This document shows positions 53,229 through 62,262 of a stretch of DNA of 64,000 bases, one piece after another. The notes under the pieces were generated by a model. The model had not been told where the DNA came from, searched no databases, and worked only from the letters and a program-made list of their open reading frames with translations. Each line of letters starts with the position of its first letter. Positions within the stretch are counted from its first letter, which is position 1. A program made the translations under genes and the position numbers. The stretch is from JBKQVT01 sp963727245 (GTDB taxonomy: Bacteria; Planctomycetota; Planctomycetia; Pirellulales; Thermoguttaceae), in the NCBI GenBank assembly GCA_963727245.1, contig CAVSFO010000013.1:62001-126000 (forward strand). Reading direction: 5' to 3'.

Positions 53229-55379
53229 ATGGATAGGCCGTTGTTTCTTGGGGTCGACGTCGGTTCCACCACGCTCAAGGCCGTGCTGCTTTCGGTCGAT
53301 GGCAACTTGCTCCAGCATCTGTGCCGGCGGATGCAGCCGCAGTTTCAGACGGGGCTCCAGTGTGCGGGGAACTGCCAAATCTGCGGCCGCTGCAACCTTG
53401 GCGCCGTCGCCAAGACCGTCAACGATTTCCTCGCCCAGTCCGGGGCCAGCCGGGACCAGCTCGCCTACACGGTGGCCACCGGCAGCCAGGTGGTCGATGA
53501 CCTCTCGCATTTCATACGCTTCGACACCTTCGTCAGCGAGGTGTCCGCCCATATTGCCGCGGCATCCCATTACTATCCCGATTGCCGGGCCGTCCTCAAC
53601 GTCGGCGGACAAGACAGCAAGGCCATGCTGTTCGACGACGCCATGAAGATCTGGGTGGCGAAGATGAGCGGCATTTGCGCCGCCGGCACGGGCGCGTTCC
53701 TAGACAACGTGGCCACGCAATTGCGCGTGCCCGTCGAAGAGCTGGCCGATCACGTCAACTACGATTCGACCCTGGAGCTTTCTTCGGTCTGCGCCGTGCT
53801 GAGCGCGACCTCGGTCAACAAGTTCAAAAACCGTTATCCCCTGGGCGACGTGGTGGCGGCCGCCTGCCGCGCCCAGGCCAGAACGATCGTTTCCGGCGTG
53901 GGCGACCTGTTCCTCAACTACGCCGGCGATATCGTCTTCCAGGGCGGGGTCGCGTCGAATCGGGCCGTGGCCCACTATCTGCGGGCGATCACGGGCAACC
54001 GCATCCTCATCCCGGAGCTCAACCAGGTGATGGGCGCCCTCGGGGCCGCGCAGATCGCCCGCGACTGCTGGCAGCGGCAGTGCAATTCGACCGGGCAAGC
54101 CGGGGCGAGACAAGAACCACGCCTCTCGCTCTGGCAGAATCCGTCACGCTCCGCCGGCCCGGTCAAGAAATCGGCGGCCATGCGAATCAATCTGACCCGG
54201 CAGGCGTTCCTGGCCAAGGGCGACGCCCCCCTGGTCTGGCGCAACCTGTTCTTCCCCGCCGAGATACTCAACGCGATGGGCGTCCGCATGTTGACGCTGG
54301 AAACCTATGCCGCCTTGCACGCCCGCAGCGGAGCGAGGCTGCGAAAAATGTTCGATCGGGCGGCCCGCAAGGGCTTCTCCACCGAAACCTGCTCGTTCCT
54401 CCGAGTGCTGGAAGGCGACGATCGCCTGCCGACGCCGGACTTCGTCGTCGGCACCAGCGAACCCTGCCAGCAGGGCGAGCGGGTGCTGGCCGATCTGGTG
54501 CGCGACCTGGGCTGTCTCGACCGCTACCATCTGGTGCACACGCCGATCCATCAAAACGACCGCTCCGTCGAGAGCATCGCGGCCGGACTGGAGGCCGCGG
54601 TTGGCCACCTGGAGCGATCGCTGGGCAGGAAGATGGACCCGGGCCGGCTGAAGGAGGCCTGCGCGCTATCGAACGAGGCGCGCACGATCGCCATTCGCTG
54701 CAACCATCTGCGGTCCACAAGTCCCCCCCTGCTCCGCGGCGGCGAGGCCATCCTGTTTGCGCTCATGTTCTCGCAACTCTGGGGCAAGCGGGAGTTGGTC
54801 GAGTTGCAGCGGACGTTACTGGAAGAGCTGCTGGAGGCGAAGCAATCGGTGGAGCGGGAGATCGGCATCGACGATACGCACCGGCTCGTTTGGCTTCATC
54901 TGCCGCCGTTCTACAGCAGCCGGCTGATGGATTTCATCGAGCTGACCTGCAATGCGCCGGTGGTATTCGAGGAAGTGAACTTCGTAGGCTGGCGGGAACT
55001 CGACCCGGAAGAACCGTATCGCAGCCTGGCGCGAAAGCTGCTGACGGTCGGTTTTCTCGATCCCGAGCTGCGGGCGGCCGAGATCCGCCACTACGCCGGC
55101 GAGGCCAGGATCACCGGGTTTCTGCTCTACAACCACATGTTCGGCCGCTGCTCGATGGCCGATAGTTGCTTCGCCAAGCGTTTGCGCGGCGAGCTGCAGA
55201 CGATCGGCGTGCCGCTGCTGGTGCTGGACGGCGACTGTCTCGACGAGACGATCGATCCGTGCAGCACCACGACGAAGGTGCGGGCGTTCATCGAGGCGCT
55301 CAATCTGAAGAAGTTCGGCAGTCTGTTCGGCGATTGCAGCGGCGGGAGCCGGCGTTTCCTTGCCGCACGGGCGGCGTGA
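53229..55379 (+). CDS. Fused CoA-dehydratase activase and 2-hydroxyacyl-CoA dehydratase-like protein
   Basis: 716 residues in one intact frame. Residues 1-290 are a BadF/HgdC-type ATPase: phosphate loop FLGVDVGSTTLKAVLL, a Cys cluster CAGNCQICGRC, NVGGQDSKAMLF, SGICAAGTGAFLDN and SSVCAVLSATSVNKF, whose two Cys hold the bridging 4Fe-4S cluster of activases, then DIVFQGGVASNRAV. Residues about 320-716 resemble the HgdB/DUF2229 component: FFPAEILNAMGVRMLTLETY, TETCSFLRVLEGDD, GTSEPCQQGERVLADLV and HMFGRCSMADSCFAKRLRGE, with Cys that could bind another cluster. In fermenters these are separate proteins which together drive radical dehydration at the cost of ATP. Here they are one protein with oxygen-sensitive clusters. 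Substrate unknown. Start: ATG at 53229, weak ribosome site. Confidence 0.8.
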   Translation: MDRPLFLGVDVGSTTLKAVLLSVDGNLLQHLCRRMQPQFQTGLQCAGNCQICGRCNLGAVAKTVNDFLAQSGASRDQLAYTVATGSQVVDDLSHFIRFDTFVSEVSAHIAAASHYYPDCRAVLNVGGQDSKAMLFDDAMKIWVAKMSGICAAGTGAFLDNVATQLRVPVEELADHVNYDSTLELSSVCAVLSATSVNKFKNRYPLGDVVAAACRAQARTIVSGVGDLFLNYAGDIVFQGGVASNRAVAHYLRAITGNRILIPELNQVMGALGAAQIARDCWQRQCNSTGQAGARQEPRLSLWQNPSRSAGPVKKSAAMRINLTRQAFLAKGDAPLVWRNLFFPAEILNAMGVRMLTLETYAALHARSGARLRKMFDRAARKGFSTETCSFLRVLEGDDRLPTPDFVVGTSEPCQQGERVLADLVRDLGCLDRYHLVHTPIHQNDRSVESIAAGLEAAVGHLERSLGRKMDPGRLKEACALSNEARTIAIRCNHLRSTSPPLLRGGEAILFALMFSQLWGKRELVELQRTLLEELLEAKQSVEREIGIDDTHRLVWLHLPPFYSSRLMDFIELTCNAPVVFEEVNFVGWRELDPEEPYRSLARKLLTVGFLDPELRAAEIRHYAGEARITGFLLYNHMFGRCSMADSCFAKRLRGELQTIGVPLLVLDGDCLDETIDPCSTTTKVRAFIEALNLKKFGSLFGDCSGGSRRFLAARAA

Positions 55380-55705
55380 AGCGGCCTGACCGGCATTCCT
55401 CGCCAGCATGTAGGGTGGGTCGAGCAAACCGCACACTTGGTGGGACTTCGGTCGCTTGCCGGGCGTTGATTTCTACGCGACCTGGAATTCAAGCGAGATG
55501 CGGTTTGCGGAGACCCACCAGAAGTTCCGCGACCTTGTCCCACCCTACGGCGAGAGATTCGGCCTGAGGGCCGTCTTCCTATGGATATGAAGCCGGCAAG
55601 TCGGCGGCGAGCAAGCTGCGTCGGCCGCGCCGGCAGCCGGGTTCAGCGAGGCACGTCGCAGCGGCGCCCCACTGTCCGCTGCAATAGGGCATTTCGCCCG
55701 TCCCG
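55380..55705. other. Intergenic region with diverged GTAGGGTGGG repeat
   Basis: No gene. Most of it is the repeat at 55410-55548, between convergent genes. Confidence 0.6.
55410..55548. repeat. Long diverged GTAGGGTGGG inverted repeat
   Basis: It begins GTAGGGTGGGTCGAGCAAAC and ends TTGTCCCACCCTAC. Inner arms GCAAACCGCA and TGCGGTTTGC, and TGGTGGG and CCCACCA, also pair. It is longer than the other copies (139 bases) and the inner part is a different sequence. Confidence 0.65.
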
Positions 55706-56482
55706 TCATCGCCTTATCGATAGGTTCGGCAAGGCCTTCTGAAGATCTTTCACGCCCGCATCGCTGACCTTGGTGTCGATAAGCCAAAGCGAGCGAAGTT
55801 GCGTCAATCCTTTGAGGTGTTCCAGCCCGGCGTCGCCGACCTTGGTGCGGCCGAGAAGAAGCAGCCGGAGCTGGCTCAATCCTTGCAGGTGTTCCAGTTG
55901 GGCGTCGCTAACGTTGGTGCCACCAAGGTCAACCCGTTGGAGATGGGGCAATCCTTCGAGGTGTTCCATGTCGGCGTTGCTGACTGCTGCTGACACGTCA
56001 AATCCGGCCTCCGTCACGTTCATCAGCAGGTCGCTTCCCAGCAGCCTGCACAGCCACGGTGGCCCTGGTGGTATCCACTGCGGTATGGTATTGCCGGACA
56101 GATCGAATTGCCAATCATAAGCAACGTGCCCACCGGCCTTCTTGATCTCCACCACGACGTCGCTCTGCTTCTTCGCCGCTCGCATCTCTGTCGCCAACCA
56201 ACTGCACGGTATGGCGACAACCACGACCAGCAGGAGCAACGAGAGGATGCTGAATTGGAACCGCAGCCGAAAGACCAGGGCGGCGAGGAACCAGAGGAAC
56301 ATCAGCACGAAGGCCGCCGCCACCGTCGCCACGCAAACCAGCACCGGCCAACCCTTGTGCCCACCGAAGGCGAACCAGTGAAAATGCTCAGACAGCCACA
56401 GGAATCCCTCCACGGCCAGCAGCCCGAGCACGACGCGATCTGGCGTGACGTGAAACCAGCGGGATTGGGGAGTGTCAGTCAT
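55706..56482 (-). CDS. Membrane-anchored leucine-rich repeat protein
   Basis: 258 residues, intact. Two or three membrane segments lie in the first 100 residues (RVVLGLLAVEGFLWLSEHF, then VLVCVATVAAAFVLMFLWF and FSILSLLLLVVVVAIPCSWL). Then come about four LRR units of 24 residues of the type LEHLQGLSQLRLLLLGRTKV-GDAG. The ATG at 56482 overlaps the last 8 bases of the upstream LRR gene (ATGACTGA), so they are translationally coupled. The protein is a shorter paralogue of that gene: the first 40 residues are nearly identical. LRRs suggest protein binding at the membrane. Confidence 0.8.
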   Translation of the reverse strand: MTDTPQSRWFHVTPDRVVLGLLAVEGFLWLSEHFHWFAFGGHKGWPVLVCVATVAAAFVLMFLWFLAALVFRLRFQFSILSLLLLVVVVAIPCSWLATEMRAAKKQSDVVVEIKKAGGHVAYDWQFDLSGNTIPQWIPPGPPWLCRLLGSDLLMNVTEAGFDVSAAVSNADMEHLEGLPHLQRVDLGGTNVSDAQLEHLQGLSQLRLLLLGRTKVGDAGLEHLKGLTQLRSLWLIDTKVSDAGVKDLQKALPNLSIRR

Positions 56483-57776
56483 GTCGGTGCGAAATATGGC
56501 AGTTTGGCAGTGCCCGCTGGAGTTTCTTTACGCCGTCGTCCGTGACCTTGGTTCTATCGAGGCAAAGATCTTTGAGTTGGGTCAATCCCTTGAGTTCTTC
56601 CAGCCCGGCGTCGCTGACCGCGGTGTCTTCGAGGTCCAGGTTCTGGAGTTTGGTCAATCCCTTGAGGTGCTGCATGCCGGCGTCGCCGACCTTGGTGAAA
56701 CCCAGCTCCAGCAATTGGAGTTGGGTCAAGCCTTCGAGGTGCTCCAGCCCGGCATCGCCGACCTCGGCAAACTGGAGGAACAAGTATTGGAGCCGGGTTA
56801 ATCCTTTGAGGAATTGCAGCCCGGCGCCGCGGACGCGGGTGCTCTGGAGCCGAAGGTCTTCGAGTTGGGTCAATCCTTTGAGGTGCTCCAGTCCGGCGTC
56901 GCCGACCTTGGTGTCGTTGAGGTACAGCCGTTGGAGTTGGGTCAATCCCCGGACGTGTTGCAGTCCGGCGTCGCTGACCTTGGTGGCATTGAGGTACAGC
57001 CGTTGGAGTTGGCCCATTCCTTCGAGGTGTTGCAGTCCAGCGTCGCTGACCCAACTGCGGCCGAGGTCCAGGGATTTGAGGTGGACCAATCCCTTAAGGT
57101 GTTTCAGCCCGGCGCCGCTCAGCCTGGTCAGGTTGAGCGAAAGCCATTGAAGTTGGCCCAATCCTTCGAGGCGTTCCAGCCCGGCGTCGCTGATCTTGGT
57201 GTCGTCGAGGATCAGGACTCGGAGTGCGGTCAAACCTTTGAGGTGTTCCAGGCCGGCGTCGCCGACGTTTTCGTCGGAGAAACTGACGCACGCCACATTC
57301 ATGAACAGGTCGTTTCCCAGCAGCTTGCGCAGCCACGACGGCCCCGGTGGCGTGGCGTTCGGCACTTGGAACTCGCCGGATTGATCGAGTAGGTAATCAT
57401 AATTAACCCGCCCACGCAACTTTTCGATCGCTTGCACCGCCTCCCGCTGTCTGCTCGCCTGCTTTTGCGCCGCCGTCAGCCAACCGCATGGGACGGCGAC
57501 GACCACGGTCAGCACGAGCAAGGAGAGGATGCTGAACTGGAACCGCCAGCGGAAGATGAGGGCGGCGAGGAACCAGAGCACCATCAGCAGGAAGGCCGCC
57601 CCGACCGTCGCCAGGCCAATCATCGCCATCCAGCCCTTATGCGAGTCGAACCCAAACCAGCGGAACTGCTCGGACAGCCACAGGAATCCCTCGACGGCCA
57701 GCAGCCCGAGCACAACGCGATCCGGCGTGACGTGGAACCAGCGGCGGGCTTTTTCAAGGGCATCGCCCATGCTCAA
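56475..57776 (-). CDS. Membrane-anchored leucine-rich repeat protein, long paralogue
   Basis: 433 residues, intact. The N-terminus MSMGDALEKARRWFHVTPDR and three membrane segments match the downstream paralogue. From residue about 175, ten to eleven LRR units follow, each about 24 residues with L..L..L.L..T.V.DAGL, for example LKGLTQLEDLRLQSTRVRGA. The unit ends (DAGLEHLKGLTQLQ) are so similar that repeat-number change is likely. The FSILSLLVLTVVVAVPCGWL segment is the usual planctomycete 'DUF'-like membrane start. Start ATG at 57776; an in-frame ATG two codons later is possible. Confidence 0.8.
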   Translation of the reverse strand: MSMGDALEKARRWFHVTPDRVVLGLLAVEGFLWLSEQFRWFGFDSHKGWMAMIGLATVGAAFLLMVLWFLAALIFRWRFQFSILSLLVLTVVVAVPCGWLTAAQKQASRQREAVQAIEKLRGRVNYDYLLDQSGEFQVPNATPPGPSWLRKLLGNDLFMNVACVSFSDENVGDAGLEHLKGLTALRVLILDDTKISDAGLERLEGLGQLQWLSLNLTRLSGAGLKHLKGLVHLKSLDLGRSWVSDAGLQHLEGMGQLQRLYLNATKVSDAGLQHVRGLTQLQRLYLNDTKVGDAGLEHLKGLTQLEDLRLQSTRVRGAGLQFLKGLTRLQYLFLQFAEVGDAGLEHLEGLTQLQLLELGFTKVGDAGMQHLKGLTKLQNLDLEDTAVSDAGLEELKGLTQLKDLCLDRTKVTDDGVKKLQRALPNCHISHRHD

Positions 57777-57852
57777 AGTATAACGGAGTCCGTCGCCAAC
57801 AGACAGTGGGAAATCGCCCGCCGAAAGCCGCCGCCGGCCGCCGCACGTTTGG

Positions 57853-58395
57853 CTAGAACCTTGGTGGTTCCACGGCGACGCCGATCATCTTGCCCAACAA
57901 CTCGACCAGCAGACGCGATTCCGATTGCTGCCCGCCGTCCAGTTCCAAACCGTACTGCGGCCAGTCGAACCAGCCGGGCAGCGGGCCGCCATTGCCAAAC
58001 GCCCCTTCGCCGATGAATGTGAACAGATGCACCTCGCGGTCGTCCTTGAGGCAGAGCCCGACTTGATAGACGTCCAGGGTATCGTGTGCCTCCCAGAGAA
58101 TGCCCTCGCCGCCGAACCAATCGTCGTAACCGTAGGTGACGGCCTGAATGTCGCGAAAATCGATCGTCCGAGTCCAGCCGACGAGCCACAGATAGCGGCT
58201 GCGGATCTGCACCACTTCCGCCCCGGCCTCCACCGTCACTCGCCGAAGCATGGCTCCCAGCGTGAGCAGGCCGAACAGCCAGCCGGTGACGGCAACCAGC
58301 GCGCCCTCGTCCTTGAAGATCCGCGGACCAATCGAGAAGAATCTCCACGGCAGGGCCAACACGGCCATTACCATGCGTAGCAGCAGGCGAATCAT
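57853..58395 (-). CDS. Membrane-anchored unknown protein
   Basis: 180 residues, intact, from the ATG at 58395. Two hydrophobic segments in the first 55 residues (RLLLRMVMAVLALPWRFFSI; VAVTGWLFGLLTLGAML) are followed by a beta-rich cytoplasmic domain with EVVQIRSRYLWLVGWTRTID and FRDIQAVTYGYDDWF, then VHLFTFIGEGAFGNG. The second part resembles PH-like membrane proteins in layout, but no family can be named. It is 80 bases upstream of the LRR genes on the same strand and may be cotranscribed. Confidence 0.65.
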   Translation of the reverse strand: MIRLLLRMVMAVLALPWRFFSIGPRIFKDEGALVAVTGWLFGLLTLGAMLRRVTVEAGAEVVQIRSRYLWLVGWTRTIDFRDIQAVTYGYDDWFGGEGILWEAHDTLDVYQVGLCLKDDREVHLFTFIGEGAFGNGGPLPGWFDWPQYGLELDGGQQSESRLLVELLGKMIGVAVEPPRF

Positions 58396-58735
58396 GCGAG
58401 TTATTCCGGGCCGGTCGGGACGTTGCAGCGGACCGGACGGCCGTCAGCCAATCCGATCCGCCGCGGGCAGATTTTGGGGCTCCATGTCCATAGACGGCGG
58501 AACCCTACGGTTCGCCCCGATTATAGTTGCGCCACGGGCGCCTGGGAAGATTCGTTTCACGGGGTCCTTTCTCCGCCTTGCACGCCGCGATATAATGCTG
58601 CTGGCTTCTGCCGGCCGCGGCACGCGGCCGCCGCCAGGGCGGGTTGTCTCCGCCGGGGCGGTTGCGCTACGTCGGTTCCGTTGCCGGCCGGCCCTTGCGG
58701 ACCATGTTCCCAATTCCAACCGAAGGAGGTCTACT
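58396..58735. other. Intergenic region between divergent genes
   Basis: No gene in 340 bases. TATAAT at 58591-58596 could be the -10 box for the ACT-domain gene, which has a long leader; no good -35 box is at the right distance. Confidence 0.4.
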
Positions 58736-59174
58736 ATGGCCGTCTCCATCAAGAAGGTCACGTTGTGGCGAACTGAAATCGCGAACAAGCCCGGCGCCTT
58801 GAGCAGCGTCCTTGGCCCGCTGGCGGAGGCCGGGCGCCGATTTGCAGGTGGTGATGGGCTACCGTTACCGCGGCAACGAGCACAAGGCCGCCATCGAGGT
58901 CTGTCCGGTGTCGGGGAGGAAATCGACCGCCGCCGCCGGCAAGGCCGGCTTGGCCGCTTGCGCCATCCCCACGCTGTTGGTCCAGGGCGACGATAGCTCC
59001 GGACTGGGGCACGCCATCGCCCAGGCCGTCGCCGCAGCGGGGATCAACGTCGCGTTTCTCATGGCGCAGGTGATCGACGCACGTTTCTCGGCCATCATGG
59101 GTTTCGAGGACGAGGCAGACTCCAAGCAGGCAGCCGCGCTGATTAAGAAGGTGGTCAAGAAGGTCGGGAGGTAG
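58736..59174 (+). CDS. ACT-like domain protein, one frameshift
   Basis: The ATG at 58736 has a perfect AAGGAGGT. It begins MAVSIKKVTLWRTEIANKPG and ALSSVLGPLAEAG, the ACT-domain start (W..E..NKPG.L...L..LA.AG). One extra base near 58834 breaks the frame; without it the protein continues ADLQVVMGYRYRGNEHKAAI and EVCPVSG, then AIPTLLVQGDDSSGLGHAIA, and a second ACT-like half with AAAGINVAFLMAQVIDARFS. About 145 residues. ACT domains bind amino acids or other small ligands. It is directly followed, after 3 bases, by the UroD/MtaA-family gene, so the two form an operon and probably act together. Confidence 0.7.
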
Positions 59175-59177
59175 CCC

Positions 59178-60425
59178 ATGACGCCGCGCCAACGGGTTTT
59201 GCGAGCGGTAAATCATCAAGTTCCCGACCGCGTTCCGATCGACCTGGGGGGCACGAAGGCCTCGGGGATTGCGGTGGTGGCCTATGACAAGCTGAAACGC
59301 AAGCTGGGGATCTCGACTCCCACCAAAGTCCTCGACTCGCGGTTCATGATCGCGGTGGTCGAAGACGAAGTCCTCCGCCGGCTGCACGTGGACGTGGTTC
59401 CCTTGGACCTCAGCATCCTCTTGAACACGGTCCGCCCGGAGCGCGAGTGGACTGCCCGCCGGCTGTTCGACGGCACGGAGGCCTTGTTTCCGCCGAGCAC
59501 GAAGATTGCCGAGGACGCGGCGGGCAACTGGATCCTGCTGGAGTCCGACGGATCGCCGAGTTCGTTCCGCATGCCGAAGAACGGTTATTATTTCGACGAC
59601 ACGTCGTTCAACCGGGCCGAGCGGATCGCGCCCGGGAAATTCCGGCCGATTTCCGACATCCCGGACGAGCACCTGAAGGTCCTCGCGCAAGGCGGCCGGT
59701 CGCTCTACGAGAACACCGACTATGCGATCCTGGGTTGGGGGTTCGGCGTCTGTTTTCTGGGCCTCAGCCTGATCAGCGAGCGGGCCAGCAACGTGACGCA
59801 GGGGTTGCCCAACGAGTGGATGATGATGCTGATGACGGAGAAGGAGACCTGCCACGAGATGATGGACCGCTCGGTGGAGGCGACGATCAAGTGCCTGGGC
59901 CTGGTGAAGCAGGCGGTGGGCGATTATTGCTTCGCCTGGGGCGTTGCCGCCGACGACAGCGGCACGCAGCGCGGCGAGTTCATCCGGCCGGAACTGTGGG
60001 CGGAAATGCTCAAGCCGCATTACAAGAAGCTGTGCGACTGGATCCATGCCAACACGGCCTGGAAGGTCTTTCTCCATTCTTGCGGCTCGGTCTACCACCT
60101 GCTGCCGCATTTCATCGAGGCGGGGATCGACATTCTCAACCCGGTGCAGACCTCGGCCGCCAACATGGACCCGGCCCGGCTGAAGCGCGAGTACGGCGAC
60201 CGGCTGGTCTTCTGGGGCGGCGGCTGCGATACCCAATCCGTCCTCGGCCGCGCCACGCCGGAGGAAATCCGAGAGCACGTCAAGGAGCGGATTGCCGCTT
60301 TCGGGCCCAAGGGCGGCTACGTGTTCAACCAGGTCCACAACATCCAGGCGAACGTCCCGCCGGAAAATATCCTCGCCATGTTCGACGCGGCTTACGAGTT
60401 TGGCGGCTGCTCGGAAGGCGGCTGA
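59178..60425 (+). CDS. Uroporphyrinogen decarboxylase/MtaA-family protein
   Basis: 415 residues, intact, from the ATG at 59178. Family signatures: MTPRQRVLRAVNHQVPDRVP at the start, ESDGSPSSFRMPKNGYYFDD, MLMTEKETCHEMMDRSVEAT, AWGVAADDSGTQRGEFIRPE, and the zinc-binding His-x-Cys in VFLHSCGSVYHLLPHFIEAG, followed by NPVQTSAANMDPARLK and VFNQVHNIQANVPPENI. The H-x-C motif is typical of the methyltransferase branch (MtaA, CmuA, and O-demethylase enzymes) rather than of HemE, which lacks it. It probably transfers a methyl group from an unknown substrate. The corrinoid partner is not in the window. Coupled with the ACT-domain gene. Confidence 0.8.
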   Translation: MTPRQRVLRAVNHQVPDRVPIDLGGTKASGIAVVAYDKLKRKLGISTPTKVLDSRFMIAVVEDEVLRRLHVDVVPLDLSILLNTVRPEREWTARRLFDGTEALFPPSTKIAEDAAGNWILLESDGSPSSFRMPKNGYYFDDTSFNRAERIAPGKFRPISDIPDEHLKVLAQGGRSLYENTDYAILGWGFGVCFLGLSLISERASNVTQGLPNEWMMMLMTEKETCHEMMDRSVEATIKCLGLVKQAVGDYCFAWGVAADDSGTQRGEFIRPELWAEMLKPHYKKLCDWIHANTAWKVFLHSCGSVYHLLPHFIEAGIDILNPVQTSAANMDPARLKREYGDRLVFWGGGCDTQSVLGRATPEEIREHVKERIAAFGPKGGYVFNQVHNIQANVPPENILAMFDAAYEFGGCSEGG

Positions 60426-60616
60426 TCGTAAGGCGGAAGGCGGAAGGGGGAAGGAAAACCACAGCGCCCGAGCCGGGGGCGTTAGCCCTCGGATAACCCG
60501 GCATCGCCGCGCGGCGTCGCTCTGGCCCGGGGCGCCTCGGGCAGGAAGCCACGGAGGAAACACGGATCGAACACGGACTGAAGAGCCAGCACGCCGGCCC
60601 CCGCTGGCCGGGCCTT

Positions 60617-61816
60617 TTACGGCTTGTGCTCCAGTTCCTTGGCCTTGGCGAAGTCCTGTTCCGCCTTGTCCAACTGGCCCTTTTTCTTATAGGCCAGGCC
60701 GCGGTTGTTGTAGGCGTGAGCCCCGTTGGGGTCCAGCCGGATGGCTGCGCTGAAGTCGGCGACGGCCTGGTCGAAATTGCCTTGGACCGCGTAGGCAAAG
60801 CCCCGGTCGTTGTACGCCGCGGTGTATTTCGGGTTCAAGCGAATCGCCTGGTTGCAGTCCGAGATCGCCAGGTCGTAGATGCGTTGGTGCGCATAGGCGG
60901 AGCCTCGCCGATAGTACAACTCGGCACTGGTCGGGTCCAGCCGGATGGCTTCGTTGTAGTCGGCGACGGCCTGGTCGAAGTTGCCGCCGGCCGCATAGGC
61001 GAAGCCCCGGTTGCCATACGCCTGGGCCAGTCGCGGGTTCAGCCGGATGGCTTCGCTGTAGTCGGCGATGGCCTTGGTGAAGTCGCTTTTGGAAGCGTAA
61101 ACGACCCCGCGGTTTTCGTAGGCCGCGGCGTCTTTCGGATTGAGCCGGACCGCCTCGGTAAAGTCGGCCAGCGCCTTATCGGGTTCGTGCTTGGCGGCGT
61201 AAGCGATGCCCCGGCTAATATAGGCCGAGGCGTCTTTCGGATTGAGTCGAATGGCTTCGTTAAGGTCGGCCAAGGCCTTGGCCGCGTCGCCCTTGGCGCC
61301 GTACAGGCCGCCCCGTTGGCTATACGCCCTGGCCAGCGTCGGCTCGAGGTGAATGGCCTCGGTGAAGTCGGCGCGGGCTTGGTCGAGTTGGCCCTTCTGG
61401 TCGTAAGCCACGCCCCGGTGGAAGTAGGTCTCCGCGTTTCTCGGGTCGAGGCGGATGACCTCCGTGTAATCGGCGATGGCCTTGTCCAGCTCGCCCTTGG
61501 AAGCGTAGGCGACGCCGCGGTTGCCGTAGGCCGCAACGCTGTTCGGATCAAGCTCAATGGTCTTGTTAAAGTCTTCGATGGCCTTATCCCGATTGCCCTT
61601 GGCCGCGTAGGCGAGGGCCCGGCTGTAATACGCCTTGGCGTTTGTGGGATCGAGCCGCACGGCCTCCGTATATTCCGCCAGGGCCAGGTCCGGGTCTCGC
61701 TTGTTGATGGCGGCATCGCCCCGTTCCAGGGCCCCGGGCTCGCGTCGGCCGCAACCTGCAAGAGCAGCCCCCAGGAGGAGTCCCAACGTCACTGGCCAGG
61801 CAAGACGGTTTCGCAT
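60617..61816 (-). CDS. TPR-repeat lipoprotein
   Basis: 399 residues, intact, from the ATG at 61816. The signal ends in a lipobox, ALAGC, at Cys22. The rest is about eleven consecutive TPR units of 34 residues (for example RGVAYASKGELDKAIADYTE followed by VIRLDP), ending at LEHKP. Helical repeats such as these act as scaffold surfaces. The product is a membrane lipoprotein facing the periplasm or outer space. The units are very similar, so copy-number change is likely among relatives. Monocistronic. Confidence 0.85.
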   Translation of the reverse strand: MRNRLAWPVTLGLLLGAALAGCGRREPGALERGDAAINKRDPDLALAEYTEAVRLDPTNAKAYYSRALAYAAKGNRDKAIEDFNKTIELDPNSVAAYGNRGVAYASKGELDKAIADYTEVIRLDPRNAETYFHRGVAYDQKGQLDQARADFTEAIHLEPTLARAYSQRGGLYGAKGDAAKALADLNEAIRLNPKDASAYISRGIAYAAKHEPDKALADFTEAVRLNPKDAAAYENRGVVYASKSDFTKAIADYSEAIRLNPRLAQAYGNRGFAYAAGGNFDQAVADYNEAIRLDPTSAELYYRRGSAYAHQRIYDLAISDCNQAIRLNPKYTAAYNDRGFAYAVQGNFDQAVADFSAAIRLDPNGAHAYNNRGLAYKKKGQLDKAEQDFAKAKELEHKP

Positions 61817-62262
61817 AGGATTTTCTCCGCAAAAAATGGCAGGCTGGGTCGCCCCGCGCCATGCGAAGCATGGCCGGCCAACCCCAGCAGTTCCGATTCG
61901 ACCAGCCGTTTCTACGCAAGCGGCTTCAAGAAAGCCTACCTCAATTTGGAACAGGTATCGGCAGTTTCGTCAAGCGGTCTGCCCGCCGCCGCCGGCATTT
62001 CGGACGGAAATGGCTGCCCGCTCGCCCCAGCGTTCATTCTACCGTGTGCCACGGCCACGCAAAGCGCGGCCGTGGCGCGCGTCCATAAGTTGCCGTAATA
62101 AGAGTAATTTTGGCTCACTACACGAGTGCCTCTGCCAGCCAGTTCTTGCCGCTGGATGTGGCCCCCCCGTTACAAACGGGGGGCTTTTCTCGCCGGCAGA
62201 AGCTTTCTGACGGTCGTACCAGCGTGCTGGCGTGAGAAATCCCCGGGCGCGACGGGGGACCA
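61817..62262. other. Intergenic region with terminator-like repeat
   Basis: No credible gene in about 450 bases. It holds CGCCATGCGAAGCATGGC (61857-61875), another small CATGC palindrome, and the repeat at 62113-62205. Confidence 0.5.
62113..62205 (+). repeat. Second copy of the terminator-like repeat
   Basis: It shares TTGCCGCTGGATGTGG, the CCCCCCCGTTAC / AAACGGGGGGCTTTTCT hairpin and CGCCGGCA with the copy at 17597-17687. The two copies differ at a few positions, including a paired change in the loop. Confidence 0.7.

Noticed and set aside
53582..55165. Long overlapping frame inside the activase-dehydratase gene
   Set aside because: It is an Arg/Gly/Pro-rich shadow caused by high GC at third positions; the other frame has all the conserved motifs.
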